A stretch of 64,000 bases of DNA, taken from Psychrobacter celer (GTDB lineage Bacteria; Pseudomonadota; Gammaproteobacteria; Pseudomonadales; Moraxellaceae). Position numbers and translations under genes: made by a program. The DNA lies in the NCBI RefSeq assembly GCF_016107555.1, contig NZ_JABASU010000007.1:1-64000 (forward strand), written 5' to 3'. The first letter of the stretch is position 1. Every line of letters starts with the position of its first letter. The notes beneath the pieces are model-generated. The model saw only the letters and a list, made by a program, of their open reading frames with translations, did not search any database and was not told where the DNA came from. Positions 27,397 to 37,640 of the stretch are shown piece by piece.

Positions 27397-27864
27397 ATGC
27401 GTACAATGGCCAATTATCCTATAAATAACAATAACGATAGCAATCAGGCGAAAGATACTATGAATAGCGACAAACGCCGCTCCTTAATCACTTACAATCA
27501 CATCACTTATCTGCTCTATGTGGTCAGTTATTTTACTGCAGGTCTGTTGTGGATTGTGCCGATCGTGATGAACTATGCTAAGCGTCATGATGCCGATGGC
27601 TCATGGCTTGCTACTCATTTTGATTGGCAAATCAAGACCTTTTGGTACAGTATTGTTTGGTTTGTCTTGGGCATTGTTATTATTGCCTTTGCGCTCGGTG
27701 GATTTGGGGTGAGTATGTTGACCGATAGTAGCAACAACATGGCCATCGGTTCGGTACTACTGGCAGGGGTTGGCTTGCTAATAATGCTGTTTACTTTTAT
27801 TTGGCATCTCTACCGAATCATCAGAGGTTGGATTGCACTCACAGACAATCGCCCTGTGCCTTAA
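27397..27864 (+). CDS. DUF4870-like membrane protein
   Basis: A 155-residue inner-membrane protein with three or four hydrophobic segments (about residues 32-55, 83-105, 115-145). The pattern THFDWQIKTFWYSIVWF followed by WHLYRIIRGWIALTDNRPV is the one seen in DUF4870-type small membrane proteins, whose function is not known. The start is uncertain: ATGs at 27397, 27406 and 27460 are in frame, and the last gives a compact protein beginning MNSDKRRSL. It lies between gspM and pyrD in the same direction. Confidence 0.75.
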   Translation: MRTMANYPINNNNDSNQAKDTMNSDKRRSLITYNHITYLLYVVSYFTAGLLWIVPIVMNYAKRHDADGSWLATHFDWQIKTFWYSIVWFVLGIVIIAFALGGFGVSMLTDSSNNMAIGSVLLAGVGLLIMLFTFIWHLYRIIRGWIALTDNRPVP

Positions 27865-27983
27865 TATAAAAATTTAGCCCATGAAACTTTGCTCTTATTT
27901 CTGTTAAGCTGATATAATCGCAGCGCTTGATCTTATTCGCACTTTTCATTCACCATAACTTTCGAGCAGGGTCTGCCACCATT

Positions 27984-29018
27984 ATGTCTTATGCCTTACT
28001 TCGCCCTTTTTTGTTTAATATGGATCCTGAGCACGCCCATGAGATGACACTGTCTTTATTGGACAAAGCGCACAGAGCGCGTGTATTAGGGTTGGCCTAT
28101 GGTCAGTTGATGCAGCCCACTGACTGTATGGGATTGCAGTTTTCCAATCCTGTGGGGTTGGCCGCTGGACTGGACAAAAACGGCGATTATATCGATGCGC
28201 TGGCGGAGCTGGGGTTTGGCTTTATTGAGGTCGGGACCGTCACGCCTCGAGCGCAGGCGGGCAATGAGAAACCCAGACTCTTTCGAATCAAACAAGCCGA
28301 TGCGATTATCAATCGTATGGGGTTTAATAATCAGGGCGTTGATTATCTGATAGAAAACGTTAAGCGGTGTAAATACAAAGGCAATATCGGAATTAATATC
28401 GGCAAAAACGCCGACACCCCTGTAGAGCAGGCGGCCGATGACTATGTATACTGTCTTGAGCGTGTCTATCCGCATGCCTCTTATATTACGGTCAATATCT
28501 CCTCGCCCAACACCAAAAACTTACGCGATTTGCAAAGTGGCGAAGCACTGACGCAGCTGCTGCATACGATCAAAAACCGCCACAGTCAGTTGGCTACCGA
28601 ATATGGCTTTTATGTGCCATTGGTGCTAAAGGTAGCTCCAGATTTAGAGCCATTACAAGTTGACTATATATCGCAGCAATTAATAGACTTTGAGATTGAC
28701 GGTCTAATCGCAACCAATACCACGCTGAGCCGAGTCGGGGTTGAGGATCTGCGAGATGGCGACCAAGCAGGCGGGCTATCAGGTCGTCCGGTGAGTCATA
28801 CCAGTACCCAGATATTGCAGCAGTTCTCAGATCAGCTAGAGGGCAAGGTGGCACTGATTGGGGTTGGCGGTATCGACAGCGGTGCCAAAGCGGTCAAAAA
28901 AATCGAAGCAGGGGCCGATATGATACAGCTATATACTGGACTTATCTATCGTGGGCCTGGTCTGGTACAGTCTTGTATTCAGGCGATCGGCGGCTATTAT
29001 GACGCCATGGAAAGCTAA
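27984..29018 (+). CDS. pyrD: Dihydroorotate dehydrogenase (quinone), class 2
   Basis: Oxidises dihydroorotate to orotate with ubiquinone at the inner membrane, the fourth step of UMP synthesis. The class-2 N-terminal helix pair ([19 protein letters not shown]) that docks to the membrane is present. The FMN barrel shows [14 protein letters not shown], the catalytic Ser in [24 protein letters not shown], and ATNTTLSR. I start it at ATG 27984, giving 344 residues (E. coli 336); the frame runs open upstream to 27927 but with no family similarity there. Confidence 0.97.
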   Translation: MSYALLRPFLFNMDPEHAHEMTLSLLDKAHRARVLGLAYGQLMQPTDCMGLQFSNPVGLAAGLDKNGDYIDALAELGFGFIEVGTVTPRAQAGNEKPRLFRIKQADAIINRMGFNNQGVDYLIENVKRCKYKGNIGINIGKNADTPVEQAADDYVYCLERVYPHASYITVNISSPNTKNLRDLQSGEALTQLLHTIKNRHSQLATEYGFYVPLVLKVAPDLEPLQVDYISQQLIDFEIDGLIATNTTLSRVGVEDLRDGDQAGGLSGRPVSHTSTQILQQFSDQLEGKVALIGVGGIDSGAKAVKKIEAGADMIQLYTGLIYRGPGLVQSCIQAIGGYYDAMES

Positions 29019-29078
29019 AGCCTGTCATCAGCGGCACTCTCTCACCATACAAATGATAAAACCAATGAGGCATAGGAC

Positions 29079-29576
29079 ATGAGTGGTTTGGATATCGTGA
29101 TTGCTATCGTCGTCTTGGTTGGACTGTGGCGCGGCTTTCAGGTAGGGCTGATTAAGACAGCAGTGGGTTTACTGGGCTGGTTTGTTGCCCTTATCGCCGC
29201 CACTCGGTTGGCAGGTTCGATTGCTCCGCAGCTGGTGGGTGTGGTGCAAAACCCTGTTTTGCAGATAGCCATGGCGTTTTTATTGGTGGTGATTGTTATT
29301 TTGGCCATTATGCACTTGGTTGCTTTTGTATTCTCCGGTGTCCTTCAGACGCTGCGTTTGGGTGTGTTGGATAAAATGGCAGGCGGCGTACTCGGTGCGG
29401 CAAAAAACGTACTGATGGTCTTGGTGGTACTGAGTGTCAGCGCGCCTCTGCTGGTACAAATGCCGCAGTGGCAAACGTCCGTCCTCGCGCCAGAGCTATT
29501 GCCTTATGCACCGATGGGTAAAGCCTTGGTGTCAGACGTACTGGGCATGGCGTGGGATCAGGTCAATCAGTCTTAA
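29079..29576 (+). CDS. cvpA: CvpA family membrane protein
   Basis: A 165-residue inner-membrane protein of the colicin V production family, with four hydrophobic segments. It begins SGLDIVIAIVVLVGLWRGFQVGLIK, the standard family opening, and has the GGVLGAAKNVLMVLVVL block. As in E. coli it stands directly before purF; in some bacteria CvpA affects envelope integrity and bile or antimicrobial resistance, but the biochemical role is unknown. The 275 bases between it and purF contain no visible gene. Confidence 0.93.
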   Translation: MSGLDIVIAIVVLVGLWRGFQVGLIKTAVGLLGWFVALIAATRLAGSIAPQLVGVVQNPVLQIAMAFLLVVIVILAIMHLVAFVFSGVLQTLRLGVLDKMAGGVLGAAKNVLMVLVVLSVSAPLLVQMPQWQTSVLAPELLPYAPMGKALVSDVLGMAWDQVNQS

Positions 29577-29851
29577 GCGCTCGATATCATCGGCCAATTT
29601 TGGTTAGACCAAATTTTATGACATTATCTTCGTATTTTTCCTTGATAAAAAATGATTTGATAGCAATTACAGCTCATAAACGGGCAATCGACATTCTAGA
29701 GTCGATGGCGGGCATTTTTGACAAATAACACATCAGTGTAGTAAGAGATATCATCAGGTAGATGGCAAGGCGATGCTGGCTGCTAAACAGGCCGCTCTAA
29801 AGTCTCGTCGTCATTGTAGTACTAATGTATGGGTCAAAATAGGATAAAACT

Positions 29852-31387
29852 ATGTGTGGAGTCGTTGGGGTTGCAGCTCATGAGCCAGTCAATCAGATTC
29901 TTTATGATGGCTTGACGATGCTACAGCATCGCGGGCAAGATGCAGCAGGTATTGTGACGTTGCAAGATGGACGACTCTATCTGCGTAAAGAAAATGGCAT
30001 GGTCCGTGATGTGTTTATGAACCATCATATGATCAAGCTGGTCGGCAAATTTGGTATCGGCCACGTACGCTATCCAACAGCGGGCACCTCTAGCAGCGCA
30101 GAAGCTCAGCCATTTTATGTCAACTCGCCTTATGGGATCACCTTGGCACACAATGGTAATTTAACCAATGCTGAGAGTTTGGCAAAAGAGCTGTACATCG
30201 AAGATCGTCGCCATCTAAATACCGACTCTGACTCTGAGGTCCTGCTCAACGTACTAGCGCATGAGATGCAAAACTTGGGTAAAACCAACCCAAGCGCTGA
30301 CGATATTTTTGAAGCGGTAAAAGCGGTATATAGCCGCTGCGAAGGCGCTTATGGCGTGGTCGCTTTGATCACAGGTCACGGCTTATTGGCGTTTCGTGAT
30401 CCAAACGGTATTCGTCCGCTGATTTTTGGTAAGCGCATGGCACCCAACGGCGGCACCGAATACATGGTGGCATCTGAGTCTGTGGCATTGACAGGGTCAG
30501 GCTTTAGCATTATTCGTGATGTCAAACCAGGCGAAGCAATTTTTATCGATTTGGATCACAAGCTGCATACCCATCAATGTGTTGAGCAAAAAGAATACAC
30601 GCCTTGTATCTTTGAGTATGTTTACTTTGCCCGTCCAGACTCTATTATGGACAACATCTCAGTTTACAAATCACGCTTGCGCATGGGCGAAAAACTGGCA
30701 GACAAAATCCTTGCAGAGTGGGGCGACGATCACGATATCGACGTGGTGATTCCTATTCCAGACACCTCGCGCACCTCTGCGATGGAGCTGGCGCTAAAGA
30801 TGAACGTCAAGTACCGTGAAGGGTTTATGAAAAACCGCTATATCGGGCGTACCTTTATTATGCCAGGTCAGCAGCAGCGCAAAAAATCTGTCCGTCAAAA
30901 GCTCAGTGCAGTACCGCTTGAGTTTAAGGGCAAAAACGTACTGTTGGTAGATGACTCTATCGTCCGTGGTACGACTTGTCACGAGATCATCCAGATGGCG
31001 CGTGATGCTGGTGCCAACAAAGTGTTTTTTGCTAGTGCCGCGCCGCCAGTCAAGTATCCAAACGTGTATGGTATCGATATGCCGGTGCGTAGCGAGCTGA
31101 TCGCCTCTGGTCATACGGTAGAGGAAGTGCGTGATATCATCGGTGCTGATCGTTTGATTTTCCAAGATTTAGAGGATTTGATTGACGCGGTCAAGGACAC
31201 CAAGTACAGTAAAGTAGAAGGGTTTGATTGTGCCGTGTTTAATGGCTGCTACATCACAGGTCAAATCAACGAAGCCTATCTTGACTATCTACAAGAGCAG
31301 CGCAGCGACACTGCCAAAACAGGTAAAAAAGGCGTGCAAATCGTCGCCGATACGCCAGTCGATATGATGGGCGTCGAAGAGCTATAA
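29852..31387 (+). CDS. purF: Amidophosphoribosyltransferase
   Basis: Catalyses the first committed step of purine synthesis, turning PRPP and glutamine into phosphoribosylamine. It begins MCGVVGV, so Cys2 becomes the N-terminal nucleophile of the glutaminase domain after Met removal. The glutaminase half shows [10 protein letters not shown] and [11 protein letters not shown]. The phosphoribosyltransferase half shows the PRPP loop [13 protein letters not shown] near residue 370. Length 511 compares with 505 in E. coli. There is no propeptide, as in the Fe-S-free proteobacterial form. A bidirectional terminator follows. Confidence 0.98.
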   Translation: MCGVVGVAAHEPVNQILYDGLTMLQHRGQDAAGIVTLQDGRLYLRKENGMVRDVFMNHHMIKLVGKFGIGHVRYPTAGTSSSAEAQPFYVNSPYGITLAHNGNLTNAESLAKELYIEDRRHLNTDSDSEVLLNVLAHEMQNLGKTNPSADDIFEAVKAVYSRCEGAYGVVALITGHGLLAFRDPNGIRPLIFGKRMAPNGGTEYMVASESVALTGSGFSIIRDVKPGEAIFIDLDHKLHTHQCVEQKEYTPCIFEYVYFARPDSIMDNISVYKSRLRMGEKLADKILAEWGDDHDIDVVIPIPDTSRTSAMELALKMNVKYREGFMKNRYIGRTFIMPGQQQRKKSVRQKLSAVPLEFKGKNVLLVDDSIVRGTTCHEIIQMARDAGANKVFFASAAPPVKYPNVYGIDMPVRSELIASGHTVEEVRDIIGADRLIFQDLEDLIDAVKDTKYSKVEGFDCAVFNGCYITGQINEAYLDYLQEQRSDTAKTGKKGVQIVADTPVDMMGVEEL

Positions 31388-31420
31388 TGTCTCACTGAGC
31401 AGCCGCTCATAGTATCTAAT

Positions 31421-31456
31421 AAAAAGGCTGGACTCTTATCAGAGTTCAGCCTTTTT
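31421..31456. terminator. Bidirectional terminator between purF and azlD
   Basis: Arms AAAAAGGCTGGACTCT (31421-31436) and AGAGTTCAGCCTTTTT (31441-31456) pair at 15 of 16 positions. There is a T run on each side, serving purF on the plus strand and azlD on the minus strand. Confidence 0.9.
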
Positions 31457-31501
31457 CATCACAAGATAAAGATAAGATAAAGCGGTGCTGCTATAAAACT
31501 G

Positions 31502-31861
31502 TTAGCCCAAAAACTGAGTAAACAGCCACAGCAGCCCATTAATGGCAGCGATACCAACGACCATACTGACCAATAACTGACGGCTGATATGATAAATCAG
31601 TAGCACCAACAGTAGCGCGCCAATCTGTGCCATCAGCAAATGTAGCTCTGCGCTATGCATACCGGTGGTTACTGATAAGTTTTGATAAGAAAGGCTGGTG
31701 AGGATAAGCAGCACCATCACTGATAAGGGCAGGCTTTCGTTTAAACGGTGTAGCCACGGCGTGTCCAGCAGCTTTTTTGGTATCAAAGCGGGGAGTGCAC
31801 GCGTCACAAAGGTCACTGTAGCCATTGCAAAGGTGGCCAAAATCAGATAACTACTGCTCAT
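31502..31861 (-). CDS. azlD: AzlD family branched-chain amino acid exporter subunit
   Basis: A 119-residue protein with four hydrophobic segments and the AzlD pattern TRALPALIPKKLLDTPWLHRLNESLPLSVMVLLI near residues 20-55. AzlD is the small partner of AzlC; together they export branched-chain amino acids or analogues across the inner membrane. Its start overlaps the end of azlC by 11 bases, so translation is coupled. Confidence 0.88.
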   Translation of the reverse strand: MSSSYLILATFAMATVTFVTRALPALIPKKLLDTPWLHRLNESLPLSVMVLLILTSLSYQNLSVTTGMHSAELHLLMAQIGALLLVLLIYHISRQLLVSMVVGIAAINGLLWLFTQFLG

Positions 31862-32582
31862 GAGCGTCTCCTTTTATACCGCGCTGTACCCAAAAACCAC
31901 GTGCCAAAATCATCAACATACAAATAAAAATGGCCACCAATAATAACCAGTTGCTGGTAAATAGTGAGGCAATCAGTAACGCAACAATGGCAATGCCAAT
32001 AGGAAAATAGCGTTTGATGCTCTGAAACTGCTCATAGGCCAATATCGCAAACAGACAGACCAGCGCAAAATCTAAATGCGGCACCATATCACTAAGGGTG
32101 CTGCCGATCATCACGCCGATCGCGCTCGCCAACACCCACCAGCTTTGGTTAAATAGACTAATGGGTAAAATTAGCGACCGCCTTGATTCCTGAGGTAGGC
32201 TGGTCATCATCGAAAATGTCTCGTCGGTCAAGGCAAACAAACAGTAGGTTTTGGCGATTTTATTCTGCGGGAGAGAGTGGAGCAATGGCATCCCATAAAA
32301 CACATGACGCAGGTTAATTGCGGCAATATTGGTTGCCATATTGCCAATCGGTAGGCCGGCACTTAGCATGGGCAAGCAGGCGTACTGAGCGGCGCCTGCA
32401 TAGAGTACGACACTGAGCATAATGGTCGCCCATATAGGGACGCCCGCCACCTGCGCGAGCACACCAAAGGCTATCCCCGCTGGCAGATAACCCATTGCCA
32501 CAGGCAAACTTTTTTTAAATCCCTCGGCCCAGTTATAGTGGGCCCTATGCTGCTGATGTAATGATTTTGATTGAGTAGTCAC
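31851..32582 (-). CDS. azlC: AzlC family branched-chain amino acid exporter subunit
   Basis: A 243-residue inner-membrane protein of the AzlC/YgaZ family. The opening FKKSLPVAMGYLPAGIAFGVLA and YAGAAQYACLPMLSAG, then INLRHVFYGMPLL, are family landmarks. Six or more hydrophobic segments follow. With AzlD it forms an exporter for branched-chain amino acids. The two overlap by 11 bases. A palindromic repeat copy lies about 100 bases upstream, between it and the MATE gene. Confidence 0.9.
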   Translation of the reverse strand: MTTQSKSLHQQHRAHYNWAEGFKKSLPVAMGYLPAGIAFGVLAQVAGVPIWATIMLSVVLYAGAAQYACLPMLSAGLPIGNMATNIAAINLRHVFYGMPLLHSLPQNKIAKTYCLFALTDETFSMMTSLPQESRRSLILPISLFNQSWWVLASAIGVMIGSTLSDMVPHLDFALVCLFAILAYEQFQSIKRYFPIGIAIVALLIASLFTSNWLLLVAIFICMLMILARGFWVQRGIKGDAHEQ

Positions 32583-32683
32583 GTGACATCCTAATTTTCT
32601 TACTGACTTTTTTATTAACTTGCTATAACGTTTTTATATCGAACTGACGATATCAACATCGGAGCAAATACCGCCTTACGCGT

Positions 32684-32821
32684 TATAGTTAGCTGAATGT
32701 AAAACTGTTATGGATTTAAACGCGCTACTGGTATAAATTTTACTTGCGTGCTGCGTTCCCAGAGGCTGCGCAAAATTCATCCCAGTAGCGCTATGACATT
32801 TTTAGAGTGTATCGACTATAT
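32684..32821. repeat. 137/138-bp imperfect palindromic repeat, full copy
   Basis: This 138-base element is nearly identical to the one at 58474-58610: two substitutions and one T-run indel. It is an imperfect palindrome, with CGCTACTGG in the left half and CCAGTAGCG in the right half, around a centre with two CTGCG blocks. The ends read TATAGTT and ACTATA, with TA at both flanks. It lies after the MATE gene and includes its stop codon. Confidence 0.85.
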
Positions 32822-34222
32822 TTGGAGCTTTTCATAATCGCCTGTCTGATGAGCGCGGTATAAAAAACCTATTAAAATGGTAAGTCTGAGTAGCAATAGG
32901 CTCCAGACGCTGAGCCAAATACCAGTCATATCCCACTGCTGATAGAGTAGCCAGCTTAGCGGAAAAAAGACAGCCGCTAAGATAAGCGCGGCATTCCGAA
33001 TCACCTTGCCAGCAGTCAGACCAAAAAATATGCCATCCAGCCAATATGCGCCCACACCGACTAAGGGTAAGAGCACTGCATACCAGTGATATTGGTCAGC
33101 TAAGCGAAACACCGCTTCAATATTGGTCATAAATGGCAGGTAGATAGGCATGGCCAGCCACCAAACCGCGCTTAATAAGATAGCCAGCGTGTAACTGACG
33201 ATCCCAGTGCGCTTGATAACGACGCGAAAGCTTGCCCAGTCGCGTCGCCCAGCTGCCTGTCCGCTCAGCGTCTCAGCTGATACAGCGACGCCATCTAAAG
33301 CAAAGGCAGATATGCTCAATACTTGTAATAATATGGCATTGGCCGCCAATATAACATCGCCACTTTGAGCAGATAGACGGGTAATCCAAGCAAAGCTTAA
33401 CGTTAGAATCAGCGTACGTATAAAGATGTCTTTGTTCAGTGAAAATAGCCTAAGCATTTTCTCTTTAGTAAAGTGCTGGCTGTCAGCACAAATCAAGGTC
33501 CGCCAAGATATCTTTAGGTGCCGGCAGCTCAGCCATAAAGCCAATAATACACCTGACCAAAACGCAATGGTGGTGCCCAGTGCCACACCGACCAGCTCCA
33601 TCTGTAACCCAAAGACAAAAAACAGCGTTAGGATAATGTTGAGTATGGCAATAAAGCCCTGCTGATACAGCATATAACGGGTTTTGCCTTGCCCTGCAAA
33701 CCAGCCAATAAAAGCAAAGTTCATCAGCTCGGCGATGACACCCCAAAAACGCACATCCAAATACGTCTTGGCCGCGCGGCCACTTTCAGGATTGGCCGAT
33801 AGTGCCTGTAGACCAAAATCTATCAGCCAAGGCTTTGCCAGCAGCAATACCAAGCCGATGGCCGTGGCTAATAATAAAGCACGCTGTAAAATGGACAATA
33901 AAGGAGTAATAGCATGATAATCAAGCGTGTTTTTATCTTTGCTTGCTACGTCCAGTTGTCCCAGAGCTTGCGCGGATAGTCCAGACGATGCATATTGCAA
34001 AAAGTTAAAACTAACCAGCAGTAAAGACAGCAATTGTATCGCAAGCCCCATACCTGCAAGCTTAGCAGTATCATTCATATTGCCGACGATGGCCGTATCG
34101 ATCACGCTTTGTAGCGGCATGGCCAGATTTGCCAGCAAAACTGGCAGCGCAATTGCGATGATGCGCGCGTAGCGGGTATCAATCGGTGGTAAGGCGTTAG
34201 CAGAGGAGGCGGTAACTGACAT
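32816..34222 (-). CDS. MATE family efflux transporter (DinF-like)
   Basis: A 468-residue multidrug and toxic compound extrusion transporter with about twelve membrane segments in two bundles. Family features: IIAIALPVLLANLAMPLQSVIDTAIVGN at the start, GWFAGQGKTRYMLYQQ near residue 170, and ALDGVAVSAETLSGQAAGRRD near 305, which fits the DinF branch. It would expel organic cations or oxidants using a proton or sodium gradient. Its last two bases of coding and TAG stop lie in the end of a palindromic repeat, so its C-terminus (EKLQI) was probably altered by that insertion. The start ATG follows no strong site. Confidence 0.93.
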   Translation of the reverse strand: MSVTASSANALPPIDTRYARIIAIALPVLLANLAMPLQSVIDTAIVGNMNDTAKLAGMGLAIQLLSLLLVSFNFLQYASSGLSAQALGQLDVASKDKNTLDYHAITPLLSILQRALLLATAIGLVLLLAKPWLIDFGLQALSANPESGRAAKTYLDVRFWGVIAELMNFAFIGWFAGQGKTRYMLYQQGFIAILNIILTLFFVFGLQMELVGVALGTTIAFWSGVLLALWLSCRHLKISWRTLICADSQHFTKEKMLRLFSLNKDIFIRTLILTLSFAWITRLSAQSGDVILAANAILLQVLSISAFALDGVAVSAETLSGQAAGRRDWASFRVVIKRTGIVSYTLAILLSAVWWLAMPIYLPFMTNIEAVFRLADQYHWYAVLLPLVGVGAYWLDGIFFGLTAGKVIRNAALILAAVFFPLSWLLYQQWDMTGIWLSVWSLLLLRLTILIGFLYRAHQTGDYEKLQI

Positions 34223-34393
34223 TTTTGACCCGTTTTATGCCCTTTGTTAAAGACAGTGCGCTGTCGTAGGCGACGCTAAATGAAATCAACATACAATATG
34301 ATGATACGTAATAGACATACGTCTTTTTGCTGGCTGAGGCTGTCTTATATTGACCTGATTGTGGTCAGTAGTCCGTAAACGCAGCAAAAAGAC

Positions 34394-34437
34394 AAAAGCA
34401 CCTAGACTCACAGCTGGTGAGTCAGGTGCTTCTTTTT
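34394..34437 (-). terminator. Terminator of the secF end
   Basis: Arms AAGCACCT plus ACTCAC (34396-34411) pair with GTGAGT plus AGGTGCTT (34417-34431), and a T-rich tract follows on either strand. It is about 100 bases past secF on the minus strand. The rest of 34223-34529 shows no gene. Confidence 0.75.
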
Positions 34438-34529
34438 ACACGCTATTATTGTATTAAAAATACAAATTTTGTGTTTATGTTGTCAGTTGGCCATGAGATA
34501 AGAGAATGCCATCATGGCCAAATACGGCT

Positions 34530-35753
34530 TTATTCGTACATTTTTGGATCGTTAAACGTCACGATTTCTTCTTCAAACTCAGGCTTTACTTTTACAATAA
34601 AGTCGTCACGTGATAGTCCCATACGTAGTGGGATTGAGCTTGCGATGTAAGTCGATGAATACGTACCAGCCAGTAGACCAATAAATAGCGCTACTGAGAA
34701 CCAGTATAGTCCATCACCGCCTAAGAACATCATGGCCAATACCACAAGTAACACGGTTGAGATGGTCATAATCGTACGGCGCAACGTCTCTGTCAAAGAC
34801 AGGTCAATGGTCTGTCGCGGTGAGATACCACGGACGCGGCGGAAGTTTTCGCGAATGCGGTCATAGACGACAATCGTATCGTTCAATGAGTAACCGATCA
34901 AGGCCAAAATAGCAGCCAACACCGTCAAATCAAATGGAAAGCCGAATAGGGCAAAGACACCAATAGTAACAATGGCGTCATGAAACAGCGAAAGCACCGC
35001 TCCCAATGATAGCTTAAATTGGAAACGTAGGGCCACATAACCGAGCATACAAACCAGCGCCAGTGCCAACGCCATGACGGAGTTTAAATACACTTCGTTG
35101 CCCACTTGGCTACCGATGATATTGACGTTACTGATATCAGCAGCATTATCGGGCAGTGTCAATGCTTGGGTTAAGCTGGCATTTAGTCCATCGACATTAT
35201 CAGACTGCGGCGGTAGACGTACCAGCAATTCTTCTCGAGTACCCAAATACTGTACCACAGCATCATCAAAGCCACCATCGGCTAAAGCCTGTACGACCTC
35301 TACTTGCTCGACAGGTTGCTCATAGCGTACGTCTGCTGAGACGCCTCCGGTAAAGTCAAGGCCTAGGTTTAGGCCATTGACCGCAATTGCAATGATACTA
35401 CCAATGACCATCAAGAGCGATAAAAGCGCCATTGGCTTTTCTATCTTCATAAATGGAATGATGCGCTGATCGCCTATCGCTTTGATGCCGCCTTCTGCTT
35501 GCGCTGCTGCATAGTCCTCTGCATCACCTATATCCAGATTTGGATCGATGGCTTGGGTGCTGAGCGTTTGTGCGGCGTTATCACCGCTATCGCTGCGGCG
35601 TGCTTTTTTTGATTGGGCTTGGTTGTTGCTGCCTTTGCCATCACGGCGTGGTTTTTTGCGACGGCGCGTGCTGCTAGCGTCTGTGTTTGAGCCGCCTGGA
35701 CCATTTCGATCTGGATTGTTTTGTTCTAAAGGGTTGTTCTTATCGATCGCCAT
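34530..35753 (-). CDS. secF: Protein translocase subunit SecF
   Basis: An inner-membrane component that with SecD uses the proton gradient to pull exported proteins out of SecYEG. The 407-residue protein has a long charged N-terminal tail of about 100 residues, rich in N, R, K and D, then six membrane segments. Landmarks are GLDFTGG (substrate or proton step), GYSLNDTIVVYDRIRENFR and LTETLRRTIMTISTVLLV. E. coli SecF has 323 residues; the difference is the N-terminal tail. It follows secD after 9 bases. Confidence 0.96.
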   Translation of the reverse strand: MAIDKNNPLEQNNPDRNGPGGSNTDASSTRRRKKPRRDGKGSNNQAQSKKARRSDSGDNAAQTLSTQAIDPNLDIGDAEDYAAAQAEGGIKAIGDQRIIPFMKIEKPMALLSLLMVIGSIIAIAVNGLNLGLDFTGGVSADVRYEQPVEQVEVVQALADGGFDDAVVQYLGTREELLVRLPPQSDNVDGLNASLTQALTLPDNAADISNVNIIGSQVGNEVYLNSVMALALALVCMLGYVALRFQFKLSLGAVLSLFHDAIVTIGVFALFGFPFDLTVLAAILALIGYSLNDTIVVYDRIRENFRRVRGISPRQTIDLSLTETLRRTIMTISTVLLVVLAMMFLGGDGLYWFSVALFIGLLAGTYSSTYIASSIPLRMGLSRDDFIVKVKPEFEEEIVTFNDPKMYE

Positions 35754-35762
35754 AGTGTTCTC

Positions 35763-37640
35763 CTAACCGATGCTCAAACGTTTGATAGATTTACGCTTAC
35801 CATAAGCAATTTGTACCAGCGCACGTGTCACCATGATGGCGGTAAATAGTGAGCTGACAATACCGATAGCTAACGTAATTGCAAAGCCTTTGATCGGGCC
35901 TGTGCCGATGGCAAACAAGATAAACGCCACCAACAATGTGGTGAGGTTGGCATCAAAAATACTACTAAAGGCGCGATCAAATCCTGCCACAATAGCGGAT
36001 TTTGGCCGTACGCCGTTGGCCAGCTCTTCGCGTATGCGCTCAAAAATCAGGACGTTGGCATCGACCGCCATACCGATGGTCAAAACGATACCTGCAATGC
36101 CTGGTAGGGTAAGCGATGAGCCTAAAATCGACATAATAGCGATGATAATAATGACGTTTACCGCTAGAGCCACGTTGGCGATGACACCAAAGAGGCGATA
36201 AAAAACAATCATAAAGGCAAAGACCAGCAAATAACCGACCTGCGTCGAAAATAAGCCTTTTTCGATGTTTTCTTGACCGAGTGATGGGCCAATAGTGCGC
36301 TCTTCGACGAAATACATCGGAGCCGCTAAAGCACCTGAGCGTAGTAACAGTGCCAGTTCAGCTGCTTCAGCACTACTATCTAGCCCCGTGATGCGGAAAG
36401 ATGAGCCAAGTACCGCTTGAATATTGGCGCGGTTGATGACCTTTGTCTCAGCGTAAGGCGTGCGTACTTCGACGGTCTCGCCAGTCTCTGGGTCTTCTTC
36501 ATAGGTGATTCTTTGTTTGTTTTCGATAAACAAAACTGCCATCTGTTTGCCAACAGCAGTACGGGTGGCATTTTGCATTAGCTTACCACCAGCACTGTCT
36601 AGCGTGATACTCACTTCTGGCGAGCCGTTTTCGTCGACGCCTGTCTGTGCATTGGTGACTTTATCACCTGTGACGATGGCTTGACGCTCTAGCAGTACTG
36701 GAGGGCCATCGAGCGTCTCAAAGGGAAAAGCCTCAGTGCCTGCTGGTGGAATGCCGCCTGTGTAGGTGTCAGCGTCTTCAGCGACCATGCGAAACTCAAG
36801 GTTTGCCGTACGTCCAAGGACACGTTTGGCCTCGGCTGTGTCCTGTACGCCAGGTAGCTCTACCACGATACGGCTAGCGCCTTGTGACTGTACGAGGGCT
36901 TCAGTCACGCCCAGCTCTGCAATACGATTACGTAGGGTCGTGAGGTTTTGATTGACCGCGTAGCTTTTGATCTCATCGATGGTGGCGTCATTGTATGCCA
37001 AGATTAGCGCTGGGCCTTGCTCATCAATCGAAGACTGCAAACTAAAGGTATTGCCCATTGAGCCTTGTAGGATGTTTTGAGCACGGTTACGCGCGTCCGT
37101 ATCAGCAAAATGCAGTACGATGCTTTGGTTTTCAGTTTTGATGCCTTTGACCGCCACTCGTTCAGCACGTAGCTCACGGCGCATATCACGGCTCGCACTA
37201 CTTAAGCGCTGCTCGAGAGCCTTATCCATATCGACTTCGAGGACAAAGCGCACACCGCCGCGCAAATCCAGACCAAGTTTCATCGGTTTTGCGCCGATGC
37301 TACGTAGCCACTCTGGCGTGGTCTGTGCTAAGTTGAGCGCCACGACATAGTCCTCGCCCAGATTTTGACGCAATACTTCTTGCGCCTTGAGCTGATCGAC
37401 TGGGTTTTTTAGGCGTACCAGCGCACTGTTGCCCTCAAACGTACCATCATGACTGTCCAGACCTGCCTCAGTAAGGAGTCTTTGTGACTCGGTCAAAATA
37501 CCTTCAGACAGCTGAGTACCTGCGGCAGCACTGGTAATCTGTACGGCAGGTTCGTCAGGGTAGAGGTTGGGGGCAGCATACAGACCGGCAATGATAAGCA
37601 CGACGGCGATGAGTAAGTATTTCCAAGCGGGATATTGCAT
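35763..37640 (-). CDS. secD: Protein translocase subunit SecD
   Basis: The partner of SecF in the Sec translocase motor. From the ATG at 37638-37640 it has 625 residues (E. coli 615). It starts with MQYPAWKYLLIAVVLIIAGLY, one membrane segment, then LGLDLRGGVRFVLEVD, the large periplasmic P1 domain, and the RND-like membrane part with GMAVDANVLIFERIREEL. The frame is open 50 codons further upstream to 37790, but nothing there resembles SecD. A terminator-like hairpin lies between yajC and this gene, so it may have its own promoter. Confidence 0.97.
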   Translation of the reverse strand: MQYPAWKYLLIAVVLIIAGLYAAPNLYPDEPAVQITSAAAGTQLSEGILTESQRLLTEAGLDSHDGTFEGNSALVRLKNPVDQLKAQEVLRQNLGEDYVVALNLAQTTPEWLRSIGAKPMKLGLDLRGGVRFVLEVDMDKALEQRLSSASRDMRRELRAERVAVKGIKTENQSIVLHFADTDARNRAQNILQGSMGNTFSLQSSIDEQGPALILAYNDATIDEIKSYAVNQNLTTLRNRIAELGVTEALVQSQGASRIVVELPGVQDTAEAKRVLGRTANLEFRMVAEDADTYTGGIPPAGTEAFPFETLDGPPVLLERQAIVTGDKVTNAQTGVDENGSPEVSITLDSAGGKLMQNATRTAVGKQMAVLFIENKQRITYEEDPETGETVEVRTPYAETKVINRANIQAVLGSSFRITGLDSSAEAAELALLLRSGALAAPMYFVEERTIGPSLGQENIEKGLFSTQVGYLLVFAFMIVFYRLFGVIANVALAVNVIIIIAIMSILGSSLTLPGIAGIVLTIGMAVDANVLIFERIREELANGVRPKSAIVAGFDRAFSSIFDANLTTLLVAFILFAIGTGPIKGFAITLAIGIVSSLFTAIMVTRALVQIAYGKRKSIKRLSIG

